Part shown: piece by piece, positions 1 to 7,719 of the stretch | Layout: the number at the start of each line of letters is the position of its first letter | How positions within the stretch are numbered: the stretch's first letter is position 1 | Assembly (NCBI RefSeq): GCF_015206815.1 | Contig: NZ_JADEXZ010000047.1 | Span: 1-47,272 of the forward strand | From: Fortiea sp. LEGE XX443 | Lineage (GTDB): Bacteria > Cyanobacteriota > Cyanobacteriia > Cyanobacteriales > Nostocaceae | Length of the DNA stretch: 47,272 bases | Reading direction: 5' to 3' | Translations under genes and position numbers: made by a program | The notes under the pieces: generated by a model | Database searches by the model: none | Told to the model about the DNA's origin: nothing | The model's input: the letters and a program-made list of their open reading frames with translations, nothing else

Positions 1-39
1 TTGGGCGCGGGTCAGATTGCTAGGGTATGCTTTACTCAT
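1..39 (-). CDS. IS5-type transposase, N-terminal fragment cut by window edge
   Basis: The minus strand opens with ATG at 37-39 and reads MSKAYPSNLTRAQ to the window edge. This matches the characteristic start of IS5-group transposases (M-x-K-A-Y-P-S-D/N-L-T), which carry out DDE cut-and-paste transposition. Only 13 codons are visible, so intactness cannot be judged. A 10-bp inverted repeat lies just upstream at 44-90, where an IS end would be expected. Confidence 0.55.
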   Translation of the reverse strand, partial: MSKAYPSNLTRAQ

Positions 40-43
40 GTTG

Positions 44-90
44 CTCTCTCAGTGCTGTCTATTATCTATTCACAGCATATACTGAGAGAG
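44..90. repeat. 10-bp inverted repeat at presumed IS end
   Basis: CTCTCTCAGT (44-53) is the exact reverse complement of ACTGAGAGAG (81-90), with 27 nt between. The pair sits directly upstream of the transposase start, so it is probably part of the left end of the insertion sequence or a hairpin limiting read-in transcription. Target duplications cannot be checked because the other end is outside the window. Confidence 0.5.
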
Positions 91-256
91 TTTTTTTACC
101 ACCTCTTAGACTTTTAAAACAGCCTCTAAGAAAAAAGCATAAATAATGAATCCAATCCAAAGGGAAAATAGTACTATTTTTTTCAACATAAAATTGAAAA
201 TAAATCTATTTTAAGGGTTCTTTAAAAATATAAATTCAGTCCAAATTATTGTTACA

Positions 257-1354
257 TTAACTAAAAGCTTCTGATAGGTAATCAGCAGCAGCAGTCACTA
301 CTGCGATCGCACTTTCGTAATCTAGGCGTGTCGGGCCTAAAACCCCCACACTACCTATTGGTACAGAACCTCGGCGATAGGTAGAAGAAATTAAGCTACA
401 GGTGCGTATTGGTTCTAGTGGGTTTTCTGCGCCAATGCGTACCGTCACCCTAGATTTACCTGTGTCTTCTATCTCCGGTTCTTCAAAAATTAATTGCCAC
501 AATTTGTCTTGCTCTTCTTCAAGCAATTGCATAATAGTTTTCACTTGCTGCAATTGCGAAAATTCTGGCTGACGTAACACTTCTGCTACACCCCGCACCA
601 TGATTTGTGTTGTAGTTGGCGCTAGACTTCTACGGCTTAATTCGGCAACGGAAATTTTCAAAAATTCTCCATAACGTTGAAATTCTTGATCCAATTGGCT
701 CCAGTCTAAGTTAGCTATTTCTAATAAACTTCGCCCTCGTAAGTGGCTATTTAAAAAGTTAGAAACAATATGTAACTCGCGATCAATTACTTCTGCATCA
801 GGTTGAGAATCTTCTGTTCCTGGGGGCAAATCCATAACTTTAGAATGGGTTTCATAGCCATCTGTTACCACAATCAGCATGATTCTTCCAGCTTCAATTT
901 GCAGCAATTGCAAATGACGTACTAGCGCTGCTGAAGTTTGAGGCATAGTGATCAAGCTAATACAACCACTCAATGTTGCTAAAATCTGTGCGGCTCCGTG
1001 GATGAGGGCTTCCAAACTCCAATCGTCCCAATGAAGCCGTTGTTGCAGCGACTGTTCCACCTCTTTTGCTAAGGTTTCCGTTCGCGTAGCGTCTCTTAGA
1101 GAAGGTGTTATTAGCTGGTCAACATAGATACGATAGCCTGAATCTGAAGGTATTCTTCCGGCTGAGGTGTGTGGTTGATAGAGTAGCCCAGATTTTTCTA
1201 ATGCACCCATCACATTCCGAATTGTGGCGGAACTGACACCTAGGTCATACTCTTCGACCAAAACTTTTGATCCAACAGGCTCTGCTGTAGCAATGTAGTG
1301 ACGTACTGTTGCCCAGAGTATGTGCTGTTGTCGATTTGTCAACTGGACTTCCAT
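257..1354 (-). CDS. hrcA: Heat-inducible transcription repressor HrcA
   Basis: HrcA represses groESL and other chaperone genes by binding CIRCE elements. The 365-residue product has an N-terminal winged helix-turn-helix (about 1-75) ending in the family hallmark [15 protein letters not shown] (61-75), followed by a GAF-like dimerisation region. The C-terminal part keeps the [23 protein letters not shown] signature (I-G-x-x-G-P-x-R-x-x-Y). Residues 85-93 (SLRDATRTE) are encoded by a palindromic element related to dispersed repeats elsewhere in the window and look like an in-frame repeat insertion in the linker. It lies downstream of the rhodanese gene on the same strand, 349 bp away. I see no CIRCE inverted repeat upstream, so autoregulation is not evident. 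No clear Shine-Dalgarno precedes the ATG. Confidence 0.95.
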   Translation of the reverse strand: MEVQLTNRQQHILWATVRHYIATAEPVGSKVLVEEYDLGVSSATIRNVMGALEKSGLLYQPHTSAGRIPSDSGYRIYVDQLITPSLRDATRTETLAKEVEQSLQQRLHWDDWSLEALIHGAAQILATLSGCISLITMPQTSAALVRHLQLLQIEAGRIMLIVVTDGYETHSKVMDLPPGTEDSQPDAEVIDRELHIVSNFLNSHLRGRSLLEIANLDWSQLDQEFQRYGEFLKISVAELSRRSLAPTTTQIMVRGVAEVLRQPEFSQLQQVKTIMQLLEEEQDKLWQLIFEEPEIEDTGKSRVTVRIGAENPLEPIRTCSLISSTYRRGSVPIGSVGVLGPTRLDYESAIAVVTAAADYLSEAFS

Positions 1355-1703
1355 AAGGTATTGATGATTGAAGGCAAATTTTAAGTAAACTTTGAAAAAT
1401 TTTTTTGAGCTAATGCAAAAAATATTAATATTTAGTTAACGACAGATAGTAGAATATTCGGTTTTTTTACAGTTGCCAGTAGCAAGGTTCTGGACTTACT
1501 AATCTATAATACTTAAATATTGGTAGCAAATAAAACTTTTTACAATTTAAAGTTTCACTATTTATTCAGTATCTTTTCACAAAATACAGCAGTAAGCTGT
1601 ATTGTTAGATACTTATTTTTCTCACCATTTGAGATAGATGTCGTCAGGGTAAACGCTGATGTGTGGGAGCGGGGAATAAGAGCTATTGATTATTAACCAT
1701 TGA
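1355..1703. other. Intergenic, hrcA upstream region
   Basis: This AT-rich spacer lies between hrcA and the rhodanese gene. It should hold the hrcA promoter, but I found no CIRCE repeat, no convincing hairpin terminator and no small ORF. Confidence 0.5.
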
Positions 1704-2090
1704 CTAATATTGCGGAATTGCCGGGTCAACTAATTGGGAATAGGCAGCAATACCACCGGCAATATTTTTAACATTAGTAAATCCTTGAGCCACTAACCAC
1801 TGACACATTTGAGCAGAACGAATACCGTGGTGGCAGAGTACAAGGGTTTCTGCTTCAGGATTCAACATGGCAAAAATTTGCTGGTTCCAGTCAGCGAATT
1901 CACTCAAAGGTAAGTTGACAAACCCTGGGATACTAGCGATCGCTAATTCTTGGGGTTCACGCACATCTACTAGCTGTATACTTGCATTACCAGCAGTCAA
2001 ACGTCCGGCTAAATCCTCAACACTAATCTGGGTAAGGGGTTGACTAAAAGAGCTATCTGTCATGAAATTTTTGTAAACGATCCTATACAT
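1704..2090 (-). CDS. Single-domain rhodanese-like protein
   Basis: This is a rhodanese-homology-domain protein of 128 residues, or 119 if translation starts at the second Met (ATG at 2061-2063), which gives a more typical MTDSSFSQ start. The CDC25/rhodanese CH2A motif VDVREPQEL is at 41-49. The active-site loop CHHGIRS begins with the catalytic Cys at residue 86. Such proteins move sulfane sulfur or act as sulfurtransferase accessories; the substrate cannot be inferred here. It appears cytoplasmic. It is divergent from the DUF3352-like gene that begins about 100 bp away. Confidence 0.85.
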   Translation of the reverse strand: MYRIVYKNFMTDSSFSQPLTQISVEDLAGRLTAGNASIQLVDVREPQELAIASIPGFVNLPLSEFADWNQQIFAMLNPEAETLVLCHHGIRSAQMCQWLVAQGFTNVKNIAGGIAAYSQLVDPAIPQY

Positions 2091-2190
2091 TTATGTTGAC
2101 AGAAAATCTTTCTCTTAGCATGAGCATCTATTCTCACTAATTCTGGTTAAATGGCTGTGAAACTCAATATTTAAATTGAATAGGTTTATT

Positions 2191-3822
2191 GTGAATAGAC
2201 AAAGCTCGTTCTTCGGTTTTATAGTAGCTGGTGCGATCGCACTATTGTTAATTGCGATCGCAAGCTTTTTGTTTTTTGCTAAAAGTCCAGCAAATCTAGT
2301 CGCCTCCACCTCCCAACCTGGTGCAGCCATATTCGTGTCCAAACTTTCCCCGGTGATGGTGTCGTTGTTGACAAATCCCGACCGTTTGCAAGTCTTGGAA
2401 CGGGAAGGGAAAATTTCTCAAATCAAAACCAGTTTATTGGCTAAGAGTGGCATAGATTATCGCAAAGATGTTCAACCTTGGCTAGGGAATGAAATTACCC
2501 TAGCCGTCACCACCACCGATATAGACCGAGATCCTGCTAATGGACAGCAGCCAGGTTATCTCATGGCGTTAGCCACCGATAAACAAGAGAAAAGCCGCGA
2601 GTTTGTCGAGTTGCTGTTTTCTAAGCGCGTATTAGCTGGAGCCAACTTAGCTGTGGAAGAATATCAAGGTGTCAAGATGCTTTACGATAATCAACTAGCC
2701 GCCGCAGTTGTTGGCGATGGCTTTGTGCTATTTGGCAATGATCCTACTGTAGTAAAAGATGCGATCAACAACGTTCAAGCACCAGACCTCAATTTAAACA
2801 GTTCTCCCCAATATCAAAAAGCCATCCAGCAATTACCCAAAGCATCTTTAGCTGTGGCTTTCTTAAATCTGCCGATAGTCGCCCAATGGCAAGGCTTAGA
2901 ACTGCCAGAACCAACCTACGACAGTCAAATTATTTCTTTAGGATTGAACACCAAAGGTTTATTAGCGGAAACTAGCTTATTAACAGCCTTAGAACTTGCG
3001 CCGCCATCATCGCCATTATCGAAACCAGTAGGAGCATTGAAATATATTCCAGCATCGGCTGGCTTGGCAATTGCTGGTGCAAACTTGAGCAACTTGGGTA
3101 ACAGCGATTTAGCCAAATTTTGGACACAAATCAAAACAGCCATATCTGGTTCGGGAACAGATGTGATTTCCAGATTGGTACAACCATTAATCGAGGTGCA
3201 GAAAACCTGGGGAATCAACTTTGCTCAGGATATATTTAGCTGGGTAAAGGGAGAATATGCGATCGCACTGTTACCTCGTGAAGAGCAAAGTATACCCGAT
3301 TGGGTATTTGTAGTTGAGAAATTAGAGGGCGTACCTGAAGGTATTGCTAACTTAGATGCGATCGCATCCTCCAGTGGACTCACAACTAATTCTCTCAGTT
3401 TCGATCAACAAAAAGTCTCCGCTTGGACACAGTTAACAGCTAAACAAACTAATACCAAAGATAAACCTGCATTCACTATCGAGGCTAAAGCCCAAGGAAT
3501 ACACACAACCCTAGACAATTACGAAATCTTCACCTCCGACTTAGAAACAATGGATGAAGTTCTCACAGGTAAAGAAAAAACCTTAATTAGCGATCGCAAT
3601 TTCCAAAACAATATCGCTGCTATCCCCCAACCTAACCAAGGTTATGTATACCTAGACTGGACAAAAAGCCAGATACTTTTAGAGCGGCAAATACCAGTTC
3701 TTAAACTAGTAGAAGTACTAGGTAAACCGTTTTTCGACAGCTTGCGATCGCTCACAGTTAGCAGCTACGGTAGCGCAACAGATGCACTTAAAGGTGGTAT
3801 TTTCTTACAACTCCAAGACTGA
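2191..3822 (+). CDS. DUF3352-like membrane-anchored protein
   Basis: The function is unknown. The product is about 543 residues with one N-terminal transmembrane anchor (an uncharged stretch of about 20 residues ending in SFLFFA) and a long, probably extracytoplasmic, soluble domain. It resembles the cyanobacterial DUF3352 family, with repeated Y-x-G-V/x-x-L-Y and VVGDGFVLFG-type strands. I prefer the GTG at 2191, which follows TAGG at a suitable distance; an in-frame TTG at 2176 would add five residues. Several HIP1 octamers lie inside the gene. It is monocistronic: divergent from the rhodanese gene and 191 bp before the next gene. Confidence 0.7.
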   Translation: MNRQSSFFGFIVAGAIALLLIAIASFLFFAKSPANLVASTSQPGAAIFVSKLSPVMVSLLTNPDRLQVLEREGKISQIKTSLLAKSGIDYRKDVQPWLGNEITLAVTTTDIDRDPANGQQPGYLMALATDKQEKSREFVELLFSKRVLAGANLAVEEYQGVKMLYDNQLAAAVVGDGFVLFGNDPTVVKDAINNVQAPDLNLNSSPQYQKAIQQLPKASLAVAFLNLPIVAQWQGLELPEPTYDSQIISLGLNTKGLLAETSLLTALELAPPSSPLSKPVGALKYIPASAGLAIAGANLSNLGNSDLAKFWTQIKTAISGSGTDVISRLVQPLIEVQKTWGINFAQDIFSWVKGEYAIALLPREEQSIPDWVFVVEKLEGVPEGIANLDAIASSSGLTTNSLSFDQQKVSAWTQLTAKQTNTKDKPAFTIEAKAQGIHTTLDNYEIFTSDLETMDEVLTGKEKTLISDRNFQNNIAAIPQPNQGYVYLDWTKSQILLERQIPVLKLVEVLGKPFFDSLRSLTVSSYGSATDALKGGIFLQLQD

Positions 3823-4013
3823 AGAAAGGCTGAAGTATGAATATAGTATTCGGTATAAATTTCATCCTTTAGTTTTTTAACTTCAGCTTTCAGGCTTCAG
3901 ACTTCTTTGTGTCACATCCTAATGTGGCACATGAGAATAAAATTCTTCTGGAATAAATTAATTACAATATGTATATATAACTACAAATTATCTCAGCCCG
4001 TTGGAGGGCTACC

Positions 4014-4505
4014 ATGAAGGACTATCGCCCCCGACCTCGTATACAAATCGGTTGGTTTTTAGCTATCCTAGCTGCTATAACGACTACACCAGTAATGGCA
4101 CAAACAGCAAATTTTGGCAGATTTAGTCTGTTACCGGGCTTTGAACCTGCACAAGGCAAATTTTCAGGTTACACAAATGGCTCTTACTCCTTGTCTGCCA
4201 TTAGTAACCGCGATCGCAATAAACAAGCTTGTATCGGATTTGCTGACCCCAAACCAGATTACATCATGGTTTTGGAAAAAGACTTTGAACAGATGAGAAT
4301 ACTGATTGATACGGGTAATTCGGATACAACTTTACTAGTTAAAGGCCCAGACGATAATATGATTCGTTGTGGTGATGATACTGGTAAAAGCAAAGATGCC
4401 AGCGTTAGCGATCGCAATTGGAAAAAAGGTATTTATCATATTTGGGTAGGTACATTTAATCCTAATGTCAAGCGCAAATACACCTTGACAGTTCAGCAGC
4501 AGTAA
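4014..4505 (+). CDS. Small secreted protein, PPC-like beta-sandwich
   Basis: A 163-residue exported protein. Residues 1-29 form a signal peptide (basic N-region, hydrophobic WFLAILAAITTTP, cleavage after VMA). The mature part contains two cysteines (in ACIG and IRCGDD) that could form a disulfide. A pattern of an aspartate-rich loop followed by KGIYHIWVGTF resembles bacterial pre-peptidase C-terminal or lectin-like beta-sandwiches, but I do not recognise the exact family. The start is well supported by TTGGAGGGCTACC before ATG. It lies 148 bp upstream of the injection-system genes on the same strand; the spacer is full of heptamer repeats, so co-transcription is uncertain. Confidence 0.65.
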   Translation: MKDYRPRPRIQIGWFLAILAAITTTPVMAQTANFGRFSLLPGFEPAQGKFSGYTNGSYSLSAISNRDRNKQACIGFADPKPDYIMVLEKDFEQMRILIDTGNSDTTLLVKGPDDNMIRCGDDTGKSKDASVSDRNWKKGIYHIWVGTFNPNVKRKYTLTVQQQ

Positions 4506-4506
4506 A

Positions 4507-4641
4507 GCGGAAATAGGGGTTAGGAACTAGGAGCTAGGAGTTAGATAATTGAGACAAGTTATCTTCATTTTTAATACTCAGCACTTGATAGCCAATCTCC
4601 CTCAATTTCCCTACTCCCCATTCCCTACTCCCTACTCCCTG
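4507..4641. repeat. Heptanucleotide repeat tracts
   Basis: The spacer contains degenerate repeats of TAGGAGC/TAGGAAC (about 4520-4545) and CCCTACT/CCCATTC (4609-4641). Short tandem heptamers of this kind are typical of Nostoc/Anabaena intergenic DNA. Confidence 0.7.
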
Positions 4642-4652
4642 TTTTTACAACC

Positions 4653-5177
4653 ATGACTACTCGTTTAGTAAAAGCAAAATTAATTGCCACAGAACAAGCT
4701 GCACCAGATATCGAGTTCATGTTTAACCCCAGCCAGTTAGACTTCTCGCAGCAAATTAATTTGACCAAAAGCAGTGGTGCGCGTACAGGGCGAGGCTTAC
4801 CGAAAGTGAGTTTTGCTTACCCAGAGCCATGCAGGTTAAATATCAATAACATCATATTTGACACCTACGAAGAAGGCTCCAGTGTCCTCACACACCTGAA
4901 AAAATTTGAAAAAGCGGTTAACTTTGCCGAAGCTGGCGCAGGTAAAGAAAAACGTCCACCAGTTTATATATTTACCTGGGGAGATCAGCAGTACATCCGT
5001 TGTTTTGTCCAATCTCTCAACTATAGTCTCACCCTGTTTCTGCCTGACGGTACACCAGTACGAGCCAAAGTTAACCTGACTCTAGAAGAAGTCGATGAAT
5101 CAATTTCCCAACCAGGAATGGGTACATCCAGTAGTGTAAACCGCAATGGTGACAGCAGAAGTAGTCGGGGTGGTTAA
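4653..5177 (+). CDS. Contractile injection system tube-adaptor protein (Afp7-like)
   Basis: The 174-residue product starts TTRLVKAKLIATE and then has FMFNPSQLDFSQQI, the hallmark of the CIS tube/LysM protein that links the inner tube to the spike hub in extracellular contractile injection systems (Afp7/Pvc7-like). Known relatives often carry a C-terminal LysM domain. Here the chain ends after EEVDESISQ in a Gly/Ser/Arg tail with no LysM, so it is a short form. It is followed 73 bp later by the spike gene and then by PAAR, matching the order tube adaptor, spike, tip. No sheath, tube or ATPase genes are in the window. Start ATG at 4653; no strong Shine-Dalgarno is visible. Confidence 0.8.
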   Translation: MTTRLVKAKLIATEQAAPDIEFMFNPSQLDFSQQINLTKSSGARTGRGLPKVSFAYPEPCRLNINNIIFDTYEEGSSVLTHLKKFEKAVNFAEAGAGKEKRPPVYIFTWGDQQYIRCFVQSLNYSLTLFLPDGTPVRAKVNLTLEEVDESISQPGMGTSSSVNRNGDSRSSRGG

Positions 5178-5250
5178 TTCGACCTTTGGGGAATATCCCA
5201 CAATCAGGCATCTTCATTAGGCTATTGGCAATCACCTCTTGCCAATATGT

Positions 5251-7218
5251 ATGCCTGCTGTCCTTTATATAGCTGAACCACTATTACAAATTGATGGCAC
5301 CAATGCTTCTGCTGATTTGCTCAATGATATTTTGCAAATCACAGTAGAAGAAAGTCTTCATCTACCGGGAATGTTTACTTTAGTTATCCGCAACGATTAC
5401 TTTCCGGGACTGACTCAAGAAGAAACTTGGCGACATCAAAAATTATTTGCAATTGGTAAAAAAATCAAAATCGGTTTTATCTCTAGCACTACGCAAAACG
5501 TAGATTTTGAAAATGCAGAGCAGGGTTACGTATTAGAAGGGGAAATTACAGCTATAGAAACCGAGTTTACTAGTGGTTCTCAAGCTCCAATCATAATTCG
5601 TGGCTACGATGTTTCTCACCGCTTGCATCGGGGACGTTACAATCGCTCCTTTCAAAATGTCACCGATAGTGATGTGGTGAATCAGATTATTGGTGAAGCA
5701 GGTATCGCCGCAGGTACGGTTACGTCTACCACGATTGTTCATGATTATGTCTTTCAAGAAAATCAGACCAATATGGAATTTTTGCGGGAAAGAGCAGCCC
5801 GCCTTGGCTTTGAACTGTATGTGCAGGATAGTAAATTGAACTTTCGCCAACCCGCACAAGACCAATCTCTGTCTCTCAAATGGTTGGAAGATATTCATCA
5901 CTTTCGTGTGCGTGTTAGTAGTGCTGAACAAGTAAGTTCAGTCGAAGTTCGAGGGTGGGACTACACTACAAAGAAGTCGATTGTTTCTACAGCCTCTACA
6001 GAGCAGGTGATTACCAGCACAGATAATGGTAAAGGCAGTTCCAGTAGCACTAAATTCAGCGTCCAGCCGAAAATGATTGTAGTTGATCAGCCTGTGTTTA
6101 GTACTAATGAAGCCCAGAAAATTGCCCAAGCTTTATGCAATGAATTAGGCGGCGAATTTGTTGCTGCTGATGCCAAAGGTGAGGGAAATCCCGACATCAG
6201 ACCTGGTAGAGTAATCAAATTGACAGATATGGGCAGCTACAGTGGTAGCTATTATGTCACCGAAAGTCGCCATTTATTTCATGAACGAAAATTTATTACC
6301 GAGTTTAGTGTCCGTGGTTTGCGTTCTGGAGATTTGTTAGCTACCTTATCACCCCAAACACGCCTACAACCAGGACAAACTCTTTTGGTAGGTGTGGTTA
6401 GTAATAATAAAGACCCAAAAGGTTGGGGTCGTGTGCGGGTTAAGTTTCCTACTTTAACTGAGGCGCATGAAAGCAATTGGGCAAGAGTTGTCAGCGTAGG
6501 TGCAGGCCCTGGTAGGGGTTTTGACTGTTTACCAGAAGTCAATGACGAAGTTTTGGTAGCCTTTGAACACGGCGATATTCATCGTCCTTATGTGATTGGT
6601 GGTGTTTGGAATGGTACAGATGCGCCACCAGAAAAAGTAGATGACACCATTGTTGGTGGTAAGGTGCGGTTACGGACTTTTAAGACTCGTGTTGGGCATA
6701 AATTACAGTTTGTTGAAGAAGACAAAGGCACTAAAAAAGGGGCATATCTACAAACAACCGACGGTCATAATTTGCGGATGAATGACAGTGAAAAATTTGC
6801 CGAACTTGAAACTACAGGCGGTCACAAATTTCGCTGTGATGACAGTAATAAAACCATTAGTTTAACTTCCACAGGTGACATTACAGTTAAATCTGGAACA
6901 ACTGGGACAGCGAATAAAATTAGTGTCAATGGTGGTGAAATAGCCTTAACTGCAACGCAAAAAATTACTTTAACTGTAGGTGGTACAAGTATTGAATTAA
7001 CACCCAGTGGGATTACGATGAGAACTACTGGTACAATTAGCGTTCAATCTGGAAGTTCCACCAGTGTGCAATGTGGAGGTTCCTTAAGCGCTAACGCTGG
7101 CGGCTCACTGTCTGCTAATTCTGGTAGTGCAATTAGCGTGAATGCGGGTGCTACAGTTAGCATTAACGGTGCAGCTTCTGTGGGTATTTTAGGCGGTATA
7201 ATTCGGTTGAATTGTTAA
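5251..7218 (+). CDS. VgrG/Afp8-like spike protein of a contractile injection system
   Basis: A 655-residue spike (ATG at 5251 preferred over an upstream TTG at 5239). Residues 1 to about 360 resemble the gp27/phage late-control D hub fold, including NQTNMEFLRERAARLGFELY, typical of the family. Residues about 375-455 form a gp5-type OB fold, with VGVVSNNKDPKGWGRVRVKF and then NDEVLVAFEHGDIHRPYVIG. The C-terminal ~150 residues are a Gly/Ser/Thr/Asn-rich, alternating repeat (ISVQSG, LSANAG, ISVNAG, VSINGA) suited to the trimeric beta-helical needle. No catalytic effector domain is fused. The final residues (GIIRLNC) leave a blunt tip for the PAAR protein encoded next. It would assemble at the baseplate centre and puncture the target membrane. 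Confidence 0.9.
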   Translation: MPAVLYIAEPLLQIDGTNASADLLNDILQITVEESLHLPGMFTLVIRNDYFPGLTQEETWRHQKLFAIGKKIKIGFISSTTQNVDFENAEQGYVLEGEITAIETEFTSGSQAPIIIRGYDVSHRLHRGRYNRSFQNVTDSDVVNQIIGEAGIAAGTVTSTTIVHDYVFQENQTNMEFLRERAARLGFELYVQDSKLNFRQPAQDQSLSLKWLEDIHHFRVRVSSAEQVSSVEVRGWDYTTKKSIVSTASTEQVITSTDNGKGSSSSTKFSVQPKMIVVDQPVFSTNEAQKIAQALCNELGGEFVAADAKGEGNPDIRPGRVIKLTDMGSYSGSYYVTESRHLFHERKFITEFSVRGLRSGDLLATLSPQTRLQPGQTLLVGVVSNNKDPKGWGRVRVKFPTLTEAHESNWARVVSVGAGPGRGFDCLPEVNDEVLVAFEHGDIHRPYVIGGVWNGTDAPPEKVDDTIVGGKVRLRTFKTRVGHKLQFVEEDKGTKKGAYLQTTDGHNLRMNDSEKFAELETTGGHKFRCDDSNKTISLTSTGDITVKSGTTGTANKISVNGGEIALTATQKITLTVGGTSIELTPSGITMRTTGTISVQSGSSTSVQCGGSLSANAGGSLSANSGSAISVNAGATVSINGAASVGILGGIIRLNC

Positions 7219-7294
7219 AAATAAAGTCTGAAGTTTGAAGTCTGAAATTTGATTTTTTGGTCATTTGTTATCCCCCCAGTCTCTAAAAAAAATT

Positions 7295-7582
7295 ATGTTT
7301 CCCGCAGCAAGACTAACTGATTTAACTGTTACAGGCGATCCGATTACTGCGCCTGGTGTGCCGAATGTTTTAATTGCAGGTTTACCCGCAGCTTGTGTTG
7401 GCGATTTAGTGGCGGGGGCTGTGGTTACTGGCAGTATTGTGATGGGGTCTTTTACCGTTTTAATTGGGGGAAGACCGGCGGCACGAGTGACTTCTCAGGT
7501 GGCTGGTGTGAATACTGTAACTGGCGTGCCGTTAACTACGGTTGTTGGGGTTGGTGCGCCGACAGTGTTAATTGGTGGTTGA
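7295..7582 (+). CDS. PAAR-domain spike tip protein
   Basis: A 95-residue PAAR protein that caps and sharpens the VgrG-like trimer. It shows PAARLTDLTVTGDPIT at the start, then three rough repeats of V-L-I-x-G-x-P-A-A-x-V (NVLIAGLPAACVGD, TVLIGGRPAARVTS, PTVLIGG), characteristic of the PAAR cone. It has no extension, so no toxin is fused. The ATG at 7295 is preferred; an in-frame TTG at 7265 would add ten residues not typical of the family. It is 76 bp downstream of the spike gene on the same strand and is the last gene of the module. Confidence 0.88.
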   Translation: MFPAARLTDLTVTGDPITAPGVPNVLIAGLPAACVGDLVAGAVVTGSIVMGSFTVLIGGRPAARVTSQVAGVNTVTGVPLTTVVGVGAPTVLIGG

Positions 7583-7647
7583 AAAGCGATCGCAGTTCCA
7601 CTGAGAATTTTTTTGGGTAGTTCAGAATTCTTCCGAGAGGCGATCAG

Positions 7648-7719
7648 AATTTGAATGCAGAAAGTAGTACCTTGTCCCGGTTCAGACAAGCATTCAATTG
7701 TACCTTTGAACACCGAAAA
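7648..7719 (-). pseudogene. Histidine kinase C-terminal remnant
   Basis: Immediately after the invertase stop codon, the minus strand encodes FSVFKGTIECLSEPGQGTTF followed by CIQI. This is the terminal beta-strand pair of a HATPase_c domain (G-G-T-I-x-x-x-S-E-P-G-x-G-T-T-F). No upstream kinase sequence is present, since the frame begins at the invertase stop. It is therefore a relic of a sensor kinase whose body has been lost or replaced. Confidence 0.6.

Noticed and set aside
1355-1703. CIRCE operator upstream of hrcA
   Set aside because: I looked for TTAGCACTC-N9-GAGTGCTAA and relaxed forms and found none.
4507-4641. CRISPR array
   Set aside because: The repeats are 7-bp tandem units without spacers, so this is a heptamer repeat tract. 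No CRISPR array is visible in the window.
6279-6542. Minus-strand open frame inside the spike gene
   Set aside because: It is fully contained in the strongly supported VgrG-like gene, shows no recognisable domain and has the composition of an antisense shadow.
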